A stretch of 64,000 bases of DNA from Dehalococcoidia bacterium (GTDB taxonomy: Bacteria; Chloroflexota; Dehalococcoidia; SZUA-161), in assembly GCA_014874385.1 (NCBI GenBank), contig JACWAE010000118.1, forward strand, positions 1 through 64,000, written 5' to 3'. This document shows, piece by piece, positions 37,753 through 46,794 of the stretch. The position numbers and the translations under genes were made by a program. The notes beneath the pieces were generated by a model that worked only from the letters and a program-made list of their open reading frames with translations, ran no database searches and was not told where the DNA came from. The stretch's first letter is position 1; each line of letters starts with the position of its first letter.

Positions 37753-39909
37753 CTAATGCGAAATATGCCGACGTGCACGCAATCCAGCGGCTGGTACATA
37801 CAATTGCTCAGTATAATCCTTTATCATTCGCCGGGCACTGAACTTGGGCACGACCGAGCTAATCGCCTCTTTGATAACACTAACCCAGTTATGAGGCACG
37901 CCACCACGGTCTCTATCATAATAAAGCGGCACTATCTTCTCTTCCAACAGACGATACAACGCCTCTGCATCAGCTCTATCTTCCTCTTCCGAGCTGTATG
38001 TCCCGGGGCCATCGCCAATCGCCCAGCCGTTTTCTCCATTGTAACCTTCGTACCACCACCCATCCAATACGCTGAGGTGAGGAACTCCGTTCAGCGACGC
38101 CTTCATACCACTGGTGCCACATGCCTCGTTGAGACGCCGCGGCACATTCAGCCATACATCTACACCCTGTACCAGGTAGCGCGCCATGTGCATATCATAG
38201 TCTTCCATAAAGGTTATCCGACCATGGAAATCACGGTCGGTGGCCAGGCAGTAAACATGCTGAAGCAGGCCCTTTGATGGAAAATCAGCGGGGTGAGACT
38301 TACCAGCGAATACTATCTGAATAGGACGCCAGCGGTCCTTGACCAGCCTCTTCAGACGTTCGACATCCTGGAAGATAAGCGCTGGCCGCTTGTATTCAGC
38401 AAACCGCCGCACAAAACCAATAGTGAGCACCTCGGGGTGGAGCAAGGCTCCCATCGCCAGCACCTGCTGCGGCATTACCTCAGCTTCTGTCCACCGTTGC
38501 TGCGCCCAGTCGAGCATGGCTCCCTTGAGCTTGCGCTTCAGAGCCTGACGCACCGCCCAGAGTTCCTCGTCGGGGATATCCATCACTCGCTCCCAGAGCT
38601 TGGGGTCATCGTGCCTGTCCATCCAGTCCTTTCCCAGATATTTCTCGTAAAGACGCGCCATTTCCGAGGCAATCCAGGTAGGTACGTGAATCCCATTGGT
38701 AACATGTGAGATAGGCACCTTCTCTTCCTTAATATCCGGCCAGAGCATATGCCACATTCTTCTTGAGGCTGTACCATGTAGCTGGCTCACAGCATTGCAC
38801 TTATCAGCAGTTCCTAAGGCAAGTATCGTCATATTGAAAGCCTGATTACCCACGCCATTCCCCTGACCCAGTCCCAAAAACTTCCCCTGGTCGATCCCTA
38901 GCGAACCCCAGTAATTATGAAAGTACTTCTCCACAAGCTGGGAAGAGAAAACGTCATGCCCGGCAGGGACCGGCGTATGGGTGGTGAAAATGGTAGTTGC
39001 CCGCACCTTTTTCACGGCTTTGTCAAATGTTGCACCCTGCTCCACTTCCTCGCGGATACGCTCCAACATCATGAAAGCTGCATGGCCTTCGTTCGCATGC
39101 CAGAGGGCCGGTTTGATGCCCAGGGCCCGGAGAACGCGCACACCGCCGATCCCCAAAACTATCTCCTGCTGGATGCGCAGCTCCCGGTCGGCTATGTAAA
39201 GACGGGCGGACAATTGGCGGTCCTGAGGAGTATTTTCCTCAACATTAGTATCCAGTAAGTAGAGGGTCGTGCGGCCCACCTGGATTTGCCAGGCGCCAAT
39301 ATATACAGGCCTATTGTCCAGTTGAACCTCGGCCAGTGATTTGCACCATTGCGAGGAAAGGACAGGAGCCATAGGCGCTTCGCTAAAATCCAACTGCCTG
39401 TATATCTCCTCCTGCCAGCCATCAGCAGAGATACGCTGATGGAAATAGCCCTGGGGATACATAAATCCCACTCCGACCATCGGCAGCCCCAGGTCGCTTG
39501 CCTCCTTGCAAATATCGCCAGCAAGGATTCCCAGACCTCCTGCATATATCGGAATCGAGCTGTGGATAGCGAATTCCATTGAGAAGTAAGAAATAGGGCC
39601 CTGCAGCACGTCGGGATATTTGGTGGTAAACCAGGTATTATCGTCTGACATGTCAGCATCAAATGCTGACATTATGGAATCATATGAGGCTAAAAAGGCG
39701 GGATCGCTGGCAGCCGCCTGTAGTTTATCAGGGTTAATGTCCCTCAATTGCTTGACCGGATTACGCCCACTCGTTAGCCATAGTGTATAATCCAGCGCCC
39801 TGAACAGCTCGCGCCCCTGATAATGCCAGCTCCACCATAGATTATGAGCAAGCTCATCCAGCCTATCTATACGCTTGGGCAGTTTAGTTCTTGCAGCCTG
39901 TTTCAACAT
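37753..39909 (-). CDS. glgP: alpha-glucan (glycogen) phosphorylase
   Basis: ISYFSMEFAIHSSIPIYAGGLGILAGD, WHANEGHAAFMMLER, NEACGTSGMKASLNGVPHLSVLDGWW. Confidence 0.92.
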   Translation of the reverse strand: MLKQAARTKLPKRIDRLDELAHNLWWSWHYQGRELFRALDYTLWLTSGRNPVKQLRDINPDKLQAAASDPAFLASYDSIMSAFDADMSDDNTWFTTKYPDVLQGPISYFSMEFAIHSSIPIYAGGLGILAGDICKEASDLGLPMVGVGFMYPQGYFHQRISADGWQEEIYRQLDFSEAPMAPVLSSQWCKSLAEVQLDNRPVYIGAWQIQVGRTTLYLLDTNVEENTPQDRQLSARLYIADRELRIQQEIVLGIGGVRVLRALGIKPALWHANEGHAAFMMLERIREEVEQGATFDKAVKKVRATTIFTTHTPVPAGHDVFSSQLVEKYFHNYWGSLGIDQGKFLGLGQGNGVGNQAFNMTILALGTADKCNAVSQLHGTASRRMWHMLWPDIKEEKVPISHVTNGIHVPTWIASEMARLYEKYLGKDWMDRHDDPKLWERVMDIPDEELWAVRQALKRKLKGAMLDWAQQRWTEAEVMPQQVLAMGALLHPEVLTIGFVRRFAEYKRPALIFQDVERLKRLVKDRWRPIQIVFAGKSHPADFPSKGLLQHVYCLATDRDFHGRITFMEDYDMHMARYLVQGVDVWLNVPRRLNEACGTSGMKASLNGVPHLSVLDGWWYEGYNGENGWAIGDGPGTYSSEEEDRADAEALYRLLEEKIVPLYYDRDRGGVPHNWVSVIKEAISSVVPKFSARRMIKDYTEQLYVPAAGLRARRHISH

Positions 39910-39957
39910 ATTTCGTCTCCCGTCCTGGGCAATTTGCCTGTGCTCGACCTGTTTTTG

Positions 39958-41226
39958 TCATTTAACTACAAACTTGCTAACCAGGTCCCTTGTCCCTATT
40001 ACATTCAGCTTCTGGAAGAGTAAAGAAAAGCGACCTTCGAGCTCATCACTTAACCCTTTAAGATTGCTTTCAGGGATGTTCCACATCTCCGCCTTGAAAT
40101 CGCCGAACGCCCTCTTTCGGTTTTTGTACAGAAATTGCTCTTCCGTTTCCCCTTGTTTTCTTTCATTTGCGTATTTATCGGAGATATGTCTATTGATTCT
40201 ATCCATAAGTTCCTTGGGGAAATACTTGCTTTCATAAATAATATTCTGAAATCCCGTAGCCAGATGCACTTCTCCAGCTCCAACCTGGGGAAAATGATGA
40301 AACGCCTCATCGGGAAGGGTAGAGGCTCCGTGTTGCACAGCGCCGCACATACCATACTCCTCACGTGCCAGCTTGGAAAGCTCTTTCAGGGTCTTGAAAT
40401 CTATTTCTACGTTTGCAATCGACCCGTCGGGCAGGACCACCCCGCCGTGAGTAGTTCCGGTCTGCACGCTGATTTTGGAGATTCCTTTTATATTTGGGCC
40501 CAGCCGTTTTAGATACCCCGACATAAATGCCCTGAGGTCCTCCACCGTGCTGTTTCTCTTCCCCACCTCTCCGATCTCACCACCAACAGAGACTGTTACC
40601 CCTTTAGGCTCGATACTGCGGATGAACTTTGTCATCTCAGCAGTGACCACGCAGTTCTTCTCCTGCTGCTCATCAAGAGTCTTTTTGCTTAAATCCACGA
40701 TGGTGGAAGCATCTATATCGATGTTCAGAAACCCGGCAGCCACCGACTCACGGATAAGCTCCTTTATTGCGTTCAACTCCTTATCAGGCTCCGAGCTATA
40801 TTTGCTGTGGTTAACCTGATAATGATCACCCTGCAGAAAAACCGGGCCCTCGAATCCCTCCCTGATGGCAGCGGCCAGCACGCAGGCAGCGTACTCACCG
40901 GGCCTCTGACCTGTATAGCCCATCTCAGAGCGGGCTATCTCGAAGATAAAGGCGCCAACCTTATTTTTCAAAGCGGCCCTGAATACTGCCCTTGCGACAT
41001 AATAGGTGATGCCGCGGATATTCATGGCCGGGACAGTTATGCCGCTATACATCTCTTTACCTGCCGCTTCGTACAAGCCTTGAATACTAGATACAAAGAT
41101 GCCTTGCCCGGAAGCTAATTCTCTAATAGTCCGCTGAGCTTTGTCCTTAACTTTAACGTCAGCAGCAAGAGCAGCATCCCTCGCCAAGGCATCGATTTTA
41201 TCAGGCGCAACAGATTCTTTAGGCAT
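39958..41226 (-). CDS. class II fructose-bisphosphate aldolase family protein
   Basis: VPAMNIRGITYYVARAVFRAA, GPVFLQGDHYQVN, GGVVLPDGSIANVEIDFKTL. Confidence 0.78.
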   Translation of the reverse strand: MPKESVAPDKIDALARDAALAADVKVKDKAQRTIRELASGQGIFVSSIQGLYEAAGKEMYSGITVPAMNIRGITYYVARAVFRAALKNKVGAFIFEIARSEMGYTGQRPGEYAACVLAAAIREGFEGPVFLQGDHYQVNHSKYSSEPDKELNAIKELIRESVAAGFLNIDIDASTIVDLSKKTLDEQQEKNCVVTAEMTKFIRSIEPKGVTVSVGGEIGEVGKRNSTVEDLRAFMSGYLKRLGPNIKGISKISVQTGTTHGGVVLPDGSIANVEIDFKTLKELSKLAREEYGMCGAVQHGASTLPDEAFHHFPQVGAGEVHLATGFQNIIYESKYFPKELMDRINRHISDKYANERKQGETEEQFLYKNRKRAFGDFKAEMWNIPESNLKGLSDELEGRFSLLFQKLNVIGTRDLVSKFVVK

Positions 41227-41240
41227 ATTATTCCTCCATT

Positions 41241-42350
41241 CTACCTTAGTATTGTCCGACGCCCGTTGTACCTTTCAGTATCATACTGCGTCTTCACATC
41301 AACCAACCTCAGCTTTCCACTCACCTCTTTGAGCAGGACAGCGGTGATCTCACCGTTTCTGTAGCTGACCATCTTACCGAAATCCTTCTTCACCACCAAA
41401 TCAACAGCAGCGATGCCGAAATACCTGCCCATCCTTCTGTCATAAGCGCAAGGAGAGCCGCCACGCTGCAAGTGGCTCAACACAATACTCCGCGTTTCCA
41501 GCTTGGTAGCATCCTGGATTTCGTTAGCCAGAACCTCGCCGATTCCCCCCAGAATCTCATGGCCAAAGCTGTCCCCGCCTTTTCGGGTCACAAACTGAGT
41601 GCCACCCGCTGGCTTCGCCCCCTCAGCTATTACGATAATGTCATACCTGTTGCCCTTTATTTTACCCTCCAGGACCAACTCATTGACCTTCTCAATAGAA
41701 AAATCGTATTCAGGGATCAGTATAATAAATGCTCCGCTGGATTCTCCACCCTCCAAAGCCAGCCAGCCCGCATGCCTCCCCATTGTTTCCACCACAAATA
41801 TCCTTTTATGAGAGCCAGCAGTGGTCCTCAGCCTGTCAACTTCCTCTGTGATGACATTGAGAGCCGTCTCAAATCCCAGGGTGTAATCTGTACCGGGAAG
41901 GTCCTTGTCAATTGTCTTGGGAATGCCTACGACATTCACCCCCTCCTGAGATAGCTTATAAGCCACCCCCAAAGTATCCTCCCCCCCGAGGGCTATCACG
42001 ACCTTCAAATCGAGCTTATCTACATTGCTTAATACTGTCTTCGAGCGATCATTCTTAGGGTCATAAGGATTTGTCCGCGAAGTCCCCAGCATGGTGCCAC
42101 CATATCTGTCCCAGGTCCTCACCAGTTCCTGATCCAGCGGCACAGTATACTCTTTTAAACTATCCGGGTTTGTAGGATCGGCATAAACCAGCCCCTTCCA
42201 CCCATCTCGAATCCCCAACACTTCATACTGGACACCCCTCTCCCGCTGCAGTCGGTCATCCAGAGCAGTCTTGACAACCCATTTAATAGCAGGGTTCAGC
42301 CCGGCGCAGTCTCCGCCACCGGTGAGAATGCCTATCCTACATTTCTTCAT
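41241..42350 (-). CDS. pfkA: 6-phosphofructokinase, probable PPi-dependent type
   Basis: GILTGGGDCAGLNPAI, GGEDTLGVAYKLS, IPKTIDKDLPGTDYTLGFETA. Confidence 0.85.
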   Translation of the reverse strand: MKKCRIGILTGGGDCAGLNPAIKWVVKTALDDRLQRERGVQYEVLGIRDGWKGLVYADPTNPDSLKEYTVPLDQELVRTWDRYGGTMLGTSRTNPYDPKNDRSKTVLSNVDKLDLKVVIALGGEDTLGVAYKLSQEGVNVVGIPKTIDKDLPGTDYTLGFETALNVITEEVDRLRTTAGSHKRIFVVETMGRHAGWLALEGGESSGAFIILIPEYDFSIEKVNELVLEGKIKGNRYDIIVIAEGAKPAGGTQFVTRKGGDSFGHEILGGIGEVLANEIQDATKLETRSIVLSHLQRGGSPCAYDRRMGRYFGIAAVDLVVKKDFGKMVSYRNGEITAVLLKEVSGKLRLVDVKTQYDTERYNGRRTILR

Positions 42351-42518
42351 AAAACCTATCTCATCCTCACTTTACCTGTCTTTAATTAATAATACTCTTT
42401 CAACATTAACATACATAACGCAAGATGTACAATAGTCATTTTGGCCATTCATGAAGGGGAGAAATGGTACTAGCAACTTTATAAACTTTAGTATGGGAAG
42501 CTCCTGTGCTTGTGAAGC

Positions 42519-42547
42519 TTGACAAAGTCCTGAAAAAGTGTTATATT
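42519..42547 (+). promoter_or_regulatory. Sigma70-type promoter of sRNA copy 1
   Basis: TTGACA (42519-42524), 17-bp spacer, TATATT (42542-42547). Confidence 0.8.
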
Positions 42548-42553
42548 AAATCT

Positions 42554-42675
42554 AATCTCGGGTGGGCGAACCAGTTAGAGAAGACCAAATCCGCAAGAGG
42601 AAACGAGTAGGAAACCAAAGGGACCGGGAGGGCGGAAAAGGTCGAGGAAGCTGGGGAGGTCACCCGAGATTTTTT
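42554..42675 (+). ncRNA. Candidate small structured RNA, copy 1
   Basis: CTCGGGTG...CACCCGAG closing stem plus T-run; internal CCAGUU/AGCUGG, GACC/GGUC, UCCGC/GCGGA helices; near-identical to 44595-44717 (-). Confidence 0.75.
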
Positions 42676-44113
42676 ATGTGCCTGGCTCGGTGCCGGGCTT
42701 TTCCTCGCTCATCAGCGCTACAAAAGGCAAGTTGCGGTACTCCTCTTGATAGTCTAGCCCGTAACCCACCAGGAACTCATCGGGGACCTCGAATCCCACA
42801 TAGGTCAAGGGGGCTTCAGCCAGCCGACGTACCTTCTTATCGAGCAGGGTACAAACCGTCAAGCTGGCTGGCTTATGTTCCCTTAGATGGCCAATGACGA
42901 AGCTCAATGTCATTCCGGTATCTACAATATCCTCCACCAGTAGAACATGGCGGCCCTCCAGACTCAGATCGACGTCTTTGGTGACATGCACTGCCCTACC
43001 GCTCTCAGCCCCATAGTAGGAAATAGCCATGAAATCCACATCCGCAGGAACCGTGAGGTATCGCATCAGGTCCGCCATAAAGCAGAATACCCCCCGCAGT
43101 ACACCTACCAATACCGGGTGACGTCCTTCGTAGTCACGGGATATCTCTTTGGCAAGCTGCCGCACCCTTCTCTGTATCTGTGCGGCGCTGAAGAATACCC
43201 GCCCTACACCGCGCGTCTTCGTCCCTGCCAGAGGGCCATGTCCATATTTGGCAATCAGACGGTCATAGTCTCGACGTGCCAGAAGCTTGATGTTCACTTC
43301 AGGATAGAGTTCCCGCATACGGCGAACCCTGCGGTTCTTCACCCTGGTAAGCCCCGGCTTCAGAGTAGTCATCTCGACATAAAGGTCCAAGACAGGCAGA
43401 TAAAAATCAGGGGTGAACATCTCGCTGCCCTTGCCATCGTCCCACCTTAGCTCGAATGAGCGGGGCTCATAGAGCCACTCGATCTGGTAGAAGTCGAGGA
43501 GATGGGCGAACTCCTCCTCACTGGGATGGGCAAAAGTGGTCGGCTTGAGTTGTGAAGCTAGAGAAGCATGATGAGGTACGACTCTGGCTTCTGATTCTAG
43601 TAGAGGTTTTTCAATCTCGGCAAAGCGACCTGACTCCAGGACGATACCGGCCAGATTTGCTGCGGTGGTGAGGAACATCTCCTCCCTTAAAGTGAACTCA
43701 CGGCTGGTGCGGCTGTAGGCACGCAGGGTTCCCACTACCTCTCCTTTTATTTTCAAAGCAACGCTCAGGATAGAGGAGATATGTTCCAGTTGCGCTAATT
43801 CGTGAAACTGTATCCTGGGGTCAGTGGCTACATCGTGGATTGCCACTGTTTTTCCATCTAAGACCTCGGAAAGACTTTTCTCCGATTCCAGAAAGCCCTT
43901 CCTGAGATAGCGTTCGCTGAGGCCATGCGAAGCTGCATGAACGAGTCTCTTCCTCTGTGCGTCCAGCAACATGATGGAACAACCCCGGACTCCCAGAGCC
44001 CGGGCTGTGGCCTTCACCAGTAAACGGAGCTTCTCACTGGCGGTAAGGCTTGAGTTAACCGCCTCTGCAATCTCACTCAAGGATTTATTGAAACCATGAG
44101 TCTGTTTGCTCAC
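42674..44113 (-). CDS. GAF domain - PD-(D/E)XK-like domain - hypoxanthine phosphoribosyltransferase fusion
   Basis: GAF-like N-terminus; FTPDFYLPVLDLYVEMTTLK middle; C-terminal HPRT with VLVGVLRGVFCFMADLMR and VLLVEDIVDTGMTL. Confidence 0.8.
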   Translation of the reverse strand: MSKQTHGFNKSLSEIAEAVNSSLTASEKLRLLVKATARALGVRGCSIMLLDAQRKRLVHAASHGLSERYLRKGFLESEKSLSEVLDGKTVAIHDVATDPRIQFHELAQLEHISSILSVALKIKGEVVGTLRAYSRTSREFTLREEMFLTTAANLAGIVLESGRFAEIEKPLLESEARVVPHHASLASQLKPTTFAHPSEEEFAHLLDFYQIEWLYEPRSFELRWDDGKGSEMFTPDFYLPVLDLYVEMTTLKPGLTRVKNRRVRRMRELYPEVNIKLLARRDYDRLIAKYGHGPLAGTKTRGVGRVFFSAAQIQRRVRQLAKEISRDYEGRHPVLVGVLRGVFCFMADLMRYLTVPADVDFMAISYYGAESGRAVHVTKDVDLSLEGRHVLLVEDIVDTGMTLSFVIGHLREHKPASLTVCTLLDKKVRRLAEAPLTYVGFEVPDEFLVGYGLDYQEEYRNLPFVALMSEEKPGTEPGT

Positions 44114-44332
44114 CGCAACTTCCTTTCGCTGGCCGGGCGATAATCATCCTTGCTACGTCTCAGGCAGATTATTGGTGCCATTATAGGTGAAGGAAAGGTG
44201 TCAAGCAACCTTCTGTAATGAAAAAACATGGTAGTTTAGGAAGCAGACGAAAAGATTACACGTACAGGGAATATAAATACAAGCGTCATTGCTGCCAGTA
44301 GATGTCAGAATCACAAAGCAGCGATGGAGTCC

Positions 44333-44551
44333 CTAACCCACAGCCTCCCTTAGCTTCTTGATGAAATCGCGATGTTTCTGCTCATCACCAATTATCTGCT
44401 GCTTGAGCGTTCTCCAGGTAACGGGGCAATCTTTGTACTCAACCCCAACAATCTTATGAATCGCCTGGTCGATTTCTTTCCTGTTGCCAGGAGTCACCTC
44501 AACACCGGCCTCAGCCAGAATATCTTTCAAATGGCGGAAATAGCAAGACAT
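44333..44551 (-). CDS. small conserved-looking hypothetical protein
   Basis: 72-aa ORF MSCYFRHLKDILAEAGVEVTPGNRKEIDQAIHKIVGVEYKDCP. Confidence 0.65.
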   Translation of the reverse strand: MSCYFRHLKDILAEAGVEVTPGNRKEIDQAIHKIVGVEYKDCPVTWRTLKQQIIGDEQKHRDFIKKLREAVG

Positions 44552-44594
44552 CGAATGTTAACCTCTAGAGGAAAATTTGAGGCGCTGAAGACAT

Positions 44595-44717
44595 AAAAAA
44601 ACCTCGGGTGATCTCCCCAGCTTCCTCGACCTTTTCCGCTTCCTGGTCCCTTTGGTTTCCTACTCGTTTCCTTTTGCGGATTTAGTCTTCTCTAACTGGT
44701 TCGCCCACCCGAGGACA
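44595..44717 (-). ncRNA. Candidate small structured RNA, copy 2
   Basis: Same sequence as copy 1 apart from a handful of substitutions and one 1-nt indel; closing stem CCTCGGGTG/CACCCGAGG followed by seven T. Confidence 0.75.
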
Positions 44718-44723
44718 TTATTT

Positions 44724-44752
44724 AATGTAACACCCTTTTAGCCCTTTGTCAA
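44724..44752 (-). promoter_or_regulatory. Sigma70-type promoter of sRNA copy 2
   Basis: On the - strand: TTGACA (44752-44747), 17-bp spacer, TACATT (44729-44724). Confidence 0.8.
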
Positions 44753-44783
44753 TATTATGGGTAGAGCATCGTATACAGCTTAA

Positions 44784-44848
44784 TTGACACTTTCTTGACC
44801 GCCTACCCTATTTTCTTGACATCTTTTTGACCTCTATATCGCTATAAT
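44784..44848 (+). promoter_or_regulatory. kdp promoter region with TTGAC direct repeats
   Basis: TTGAC at 44784, 44795, 44816, 44827 (11/21/11 spacing), TATAAT at 44843-44848. Confidence 0.6.
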
Positions 44849-44870
44849 GCGGCCAAGTGGTACTTATCAT

Positions 44871-44963
44871 ATGAATGACCTGATATTTCTAACGATAACT
44901 GTATTGTTTTTCCTGGCAAGCCTGGGGCTGATATGGGTCTGTCAGCGCTTAATGAGGCCATAA
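44871..44963 (+). CDS. 30-aa membrane peptide of the kdp operon
   Basis: MNDLIFLTITVLFFLASLGLIWVCQRLMRP*; adjacent to kdpF (TAAATG); absent from ORF track. Confidence 0.65.
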   Translation: MNDLIFLTITVLFFLASLGLIWVCQRLMRP

Positions 44964-45056
44964 ATGCATATCCTTTACATTATTTCAGGTGTGCTTTCCC
45001 TGGGTTTGTTGGTGTACCTTATGCTGGCACTTTTGAAACCTGATTGGTTGGAATGA
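44964..45056 (+). CDS. kdpF: KdpF-like small subunit
   Basis: [30 protein letters not shown]; overlaps kdpA start (ATGA); absent from ORF track. Confidence 0.7.
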   Translation: MHILYIISGVLSLGLLVYLMLALLKPDWLE

Positions 45057-46789
45057 CGACCTTCGACTGGCTTCAACTCGGTCTGTACTTATTTGTCCTG
45101 CTGCTGCTCGTTAAGCCGCTGGGTTCCTACATGGCGCGTGTCTATAAGGGTGAACGCACGTTCCTTTCCCCCGTGGTTCGACCTGTCGAGCGCCTCCTCT
45201 ATCACATCGCAGGCTTGCACGGCGACGAAGAGATGGACTGGAAGACGTACGCCGTTGCCATGTTGTTCTTCAATCTGGTGGGATTGCTACTCCTGTATGC
45301 TCTGCAGCGTTTTCAGTCCTCACTGCCGCTCAATCCCCAGAATTTAGGAGCAGTTCGCCCCGATACGGCTTTCGATGCTGCGGTCAGCTTTGCTACCAAC
45401 ACGAACTGGCAGAGCTACAGCGGAGAGACCACCATGAGCTATCTGATCCAAATGCTTGGGTTTACTGTACAGAACTTTCTGTCAGCGGCTACAGGCATGG
45501 CGATACTGGTTGCTCTGGTACGCGGCTTTGTGAGGCATTCTGGCAATACCATAGGCAATTTCTGGACTGACATGACTCGAACCATCCTCTATATCTTATT
45601 ACCCCTGGCTTTTGTACTGGCACTGGCTCTGGTATCACAGGGTGTAGTTCAGACGTTTCACAGCGCTCAGCAAGTGTCGCTCTTACAATCAACACAGGAC
45701 GCAGGTAATCAAACTATAAACCAGCAGACCCTGGCACTCGGGCCGGCGGCTTCCCAGGTTGCTATCAAGCAGCTTGGAACGAATGGCGGCGGTTTCTTCA
45801 ATGTTAATTCGTCACATCCCTTCGAAAACCCCACGCCTTTTTCCGACTTCCTGGAGATGCTGGCAATTCTGCTCATCCCCGCGTCGCTGTGCTATACCTT
45901 CGGCAAGATGGTAGGGGACACGCGCAAGGGCTGGGCTATACTTGCCGCCATGACTATCATCTTCGTGGCGCTGTTGTCCGTAACCGTATGGGCGGAGCAG
46001 AGCGGTAACTCCGCTGTAACCAGCCTCGGCGTTGACCAAACGGCCAGCAATCTTCAGTCCGGTGGCAACATGGAGGGCAAAGAGGTGCGCTTCGGCGTCG
46101 CTAACTCAGCTTTATGGGCCACCGCTACGACCTCTGCTTCAAACGGCTCGGTGAATTCCATGCACGACTCATTTACGCCGCTTGGCGGCTTAGTGCCGAT
46201 GTGGCTCATCCAGCTAGGAGAGGTGGTGTATGGTGGGGTCGGCTCAGGTCTATACGGCATGCTGGCCTTCGTGATAATTGCGGTCTTCGTGGCCGGGCTC
46301 ATGATAGGACGTACTCCTGAATACCTGGGTAAGAAGATTGAATCATACGAAATGAAGATGGCTTCGCTAATGGTGCTGCTCCCGGTACTGGTCGTGCTCC
46401 TGGGAACAGCAATCTCTGTGATAGTACCTGCTGGTAAAGCGGCGGCGTATAACCCCGGCGCACACGGCTTCAGTGAGATACTGTACGCCTTCTCTTCGGC
46501 GGGCAATAATAACGGCAGCGCCTTCGCCGGTATCGCTGCTAATACATCATACTACAATATCATGCTTGGTTTCGCCATGCTCCTGGGTCGCTACTGGCTG
46601 GCCATTCCCGCGCTGGCCATAGCCGGTTCGTTGGTGCGTAAAAAGAGTGTGCCTGTAAGCTCCGGCACACTCCCCACACATACGCCGCTATTCATTGGCT
46701 GGCTCATAGCGGTAGTCATTATTGTGGGTGCTCTCAGCTTCTTACCTGCCCTTTCTCTCGGACCTTTAGTAGAACATCTGATGAGGTAA
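45053..46789 (+). CDS. kdpA: potassium-transporting ATPase subunit A
   Basis: KdpA motifs [50 protein letters not shown]. Confidence 0.95.
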   Translation: MTTFDWLQLGLYLFVLLLLVKPLGSYMARVYKGERTFLSPVVRPVERLLYHIAGLHGDEEMDWKTYAVAMLFFNLVGLLLLYALQRFQSSLPLNPQNLGAVRPDTAFDAAVSFATNTNWQSYSGETTMSYLIQMLGFTVQNFLSAATGMAILVALVRGFVRHSGNTIGNFWTDMTRTILYILLPLAFVLALALVSQGVVQTFHSAQQVSLLQSTQDAGNQTINQQTLALGPAASQVAIKQLGTNGGGFFNVNSSHPFENPTPFSDFLEMLAILLIPASLCYTFGKMVGDTRKGWAILAAMTIIFVALLSVTVWAEQSGNSAVTSLGVDQTASNLQSGGNMEGKEVRFGVANSALWATATTSASNGSVNSMHDSFTPLGGLVPMWLIQLGEVVYGGVGSGLYGMLAFVIIAVFVAGLMIGRTPEYLGKKIESYEMKMASLMVLLPVLVVLLGTAISVIVPAGKAAAYNPGAHGFSEILYAFSSAGNNNGSAFAGIAANTSYYNIMLGFAMLLGRYWLAIPALAIAGSLVRKKSVPVSSGTLPTHTPLFIGWLIAVVIIVGALSFLPALSLGPLVEHLMR

Positions 46790-46794
46790 CAGAA

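Noticed and set aside
42554-42675. 6S, SRP, tmRNA or RNase P RNA
   Set aside because: None of the conserved cores I know (e.g. SRP GGAAGCAGC tetraloop region, RNase P GAGGAAAGUCC) are present in the right context, and two tandem-linked copies of a housekeeping RNA would be unusual. Needs Rfam to confirm.
42557-44713. Terminal inverted repeats of a transposon
   Set aside because: No transposase inside, and similarity spans promoter to terminator as expected for a duplicated transcription unit; an origin by transposition is not excluded.
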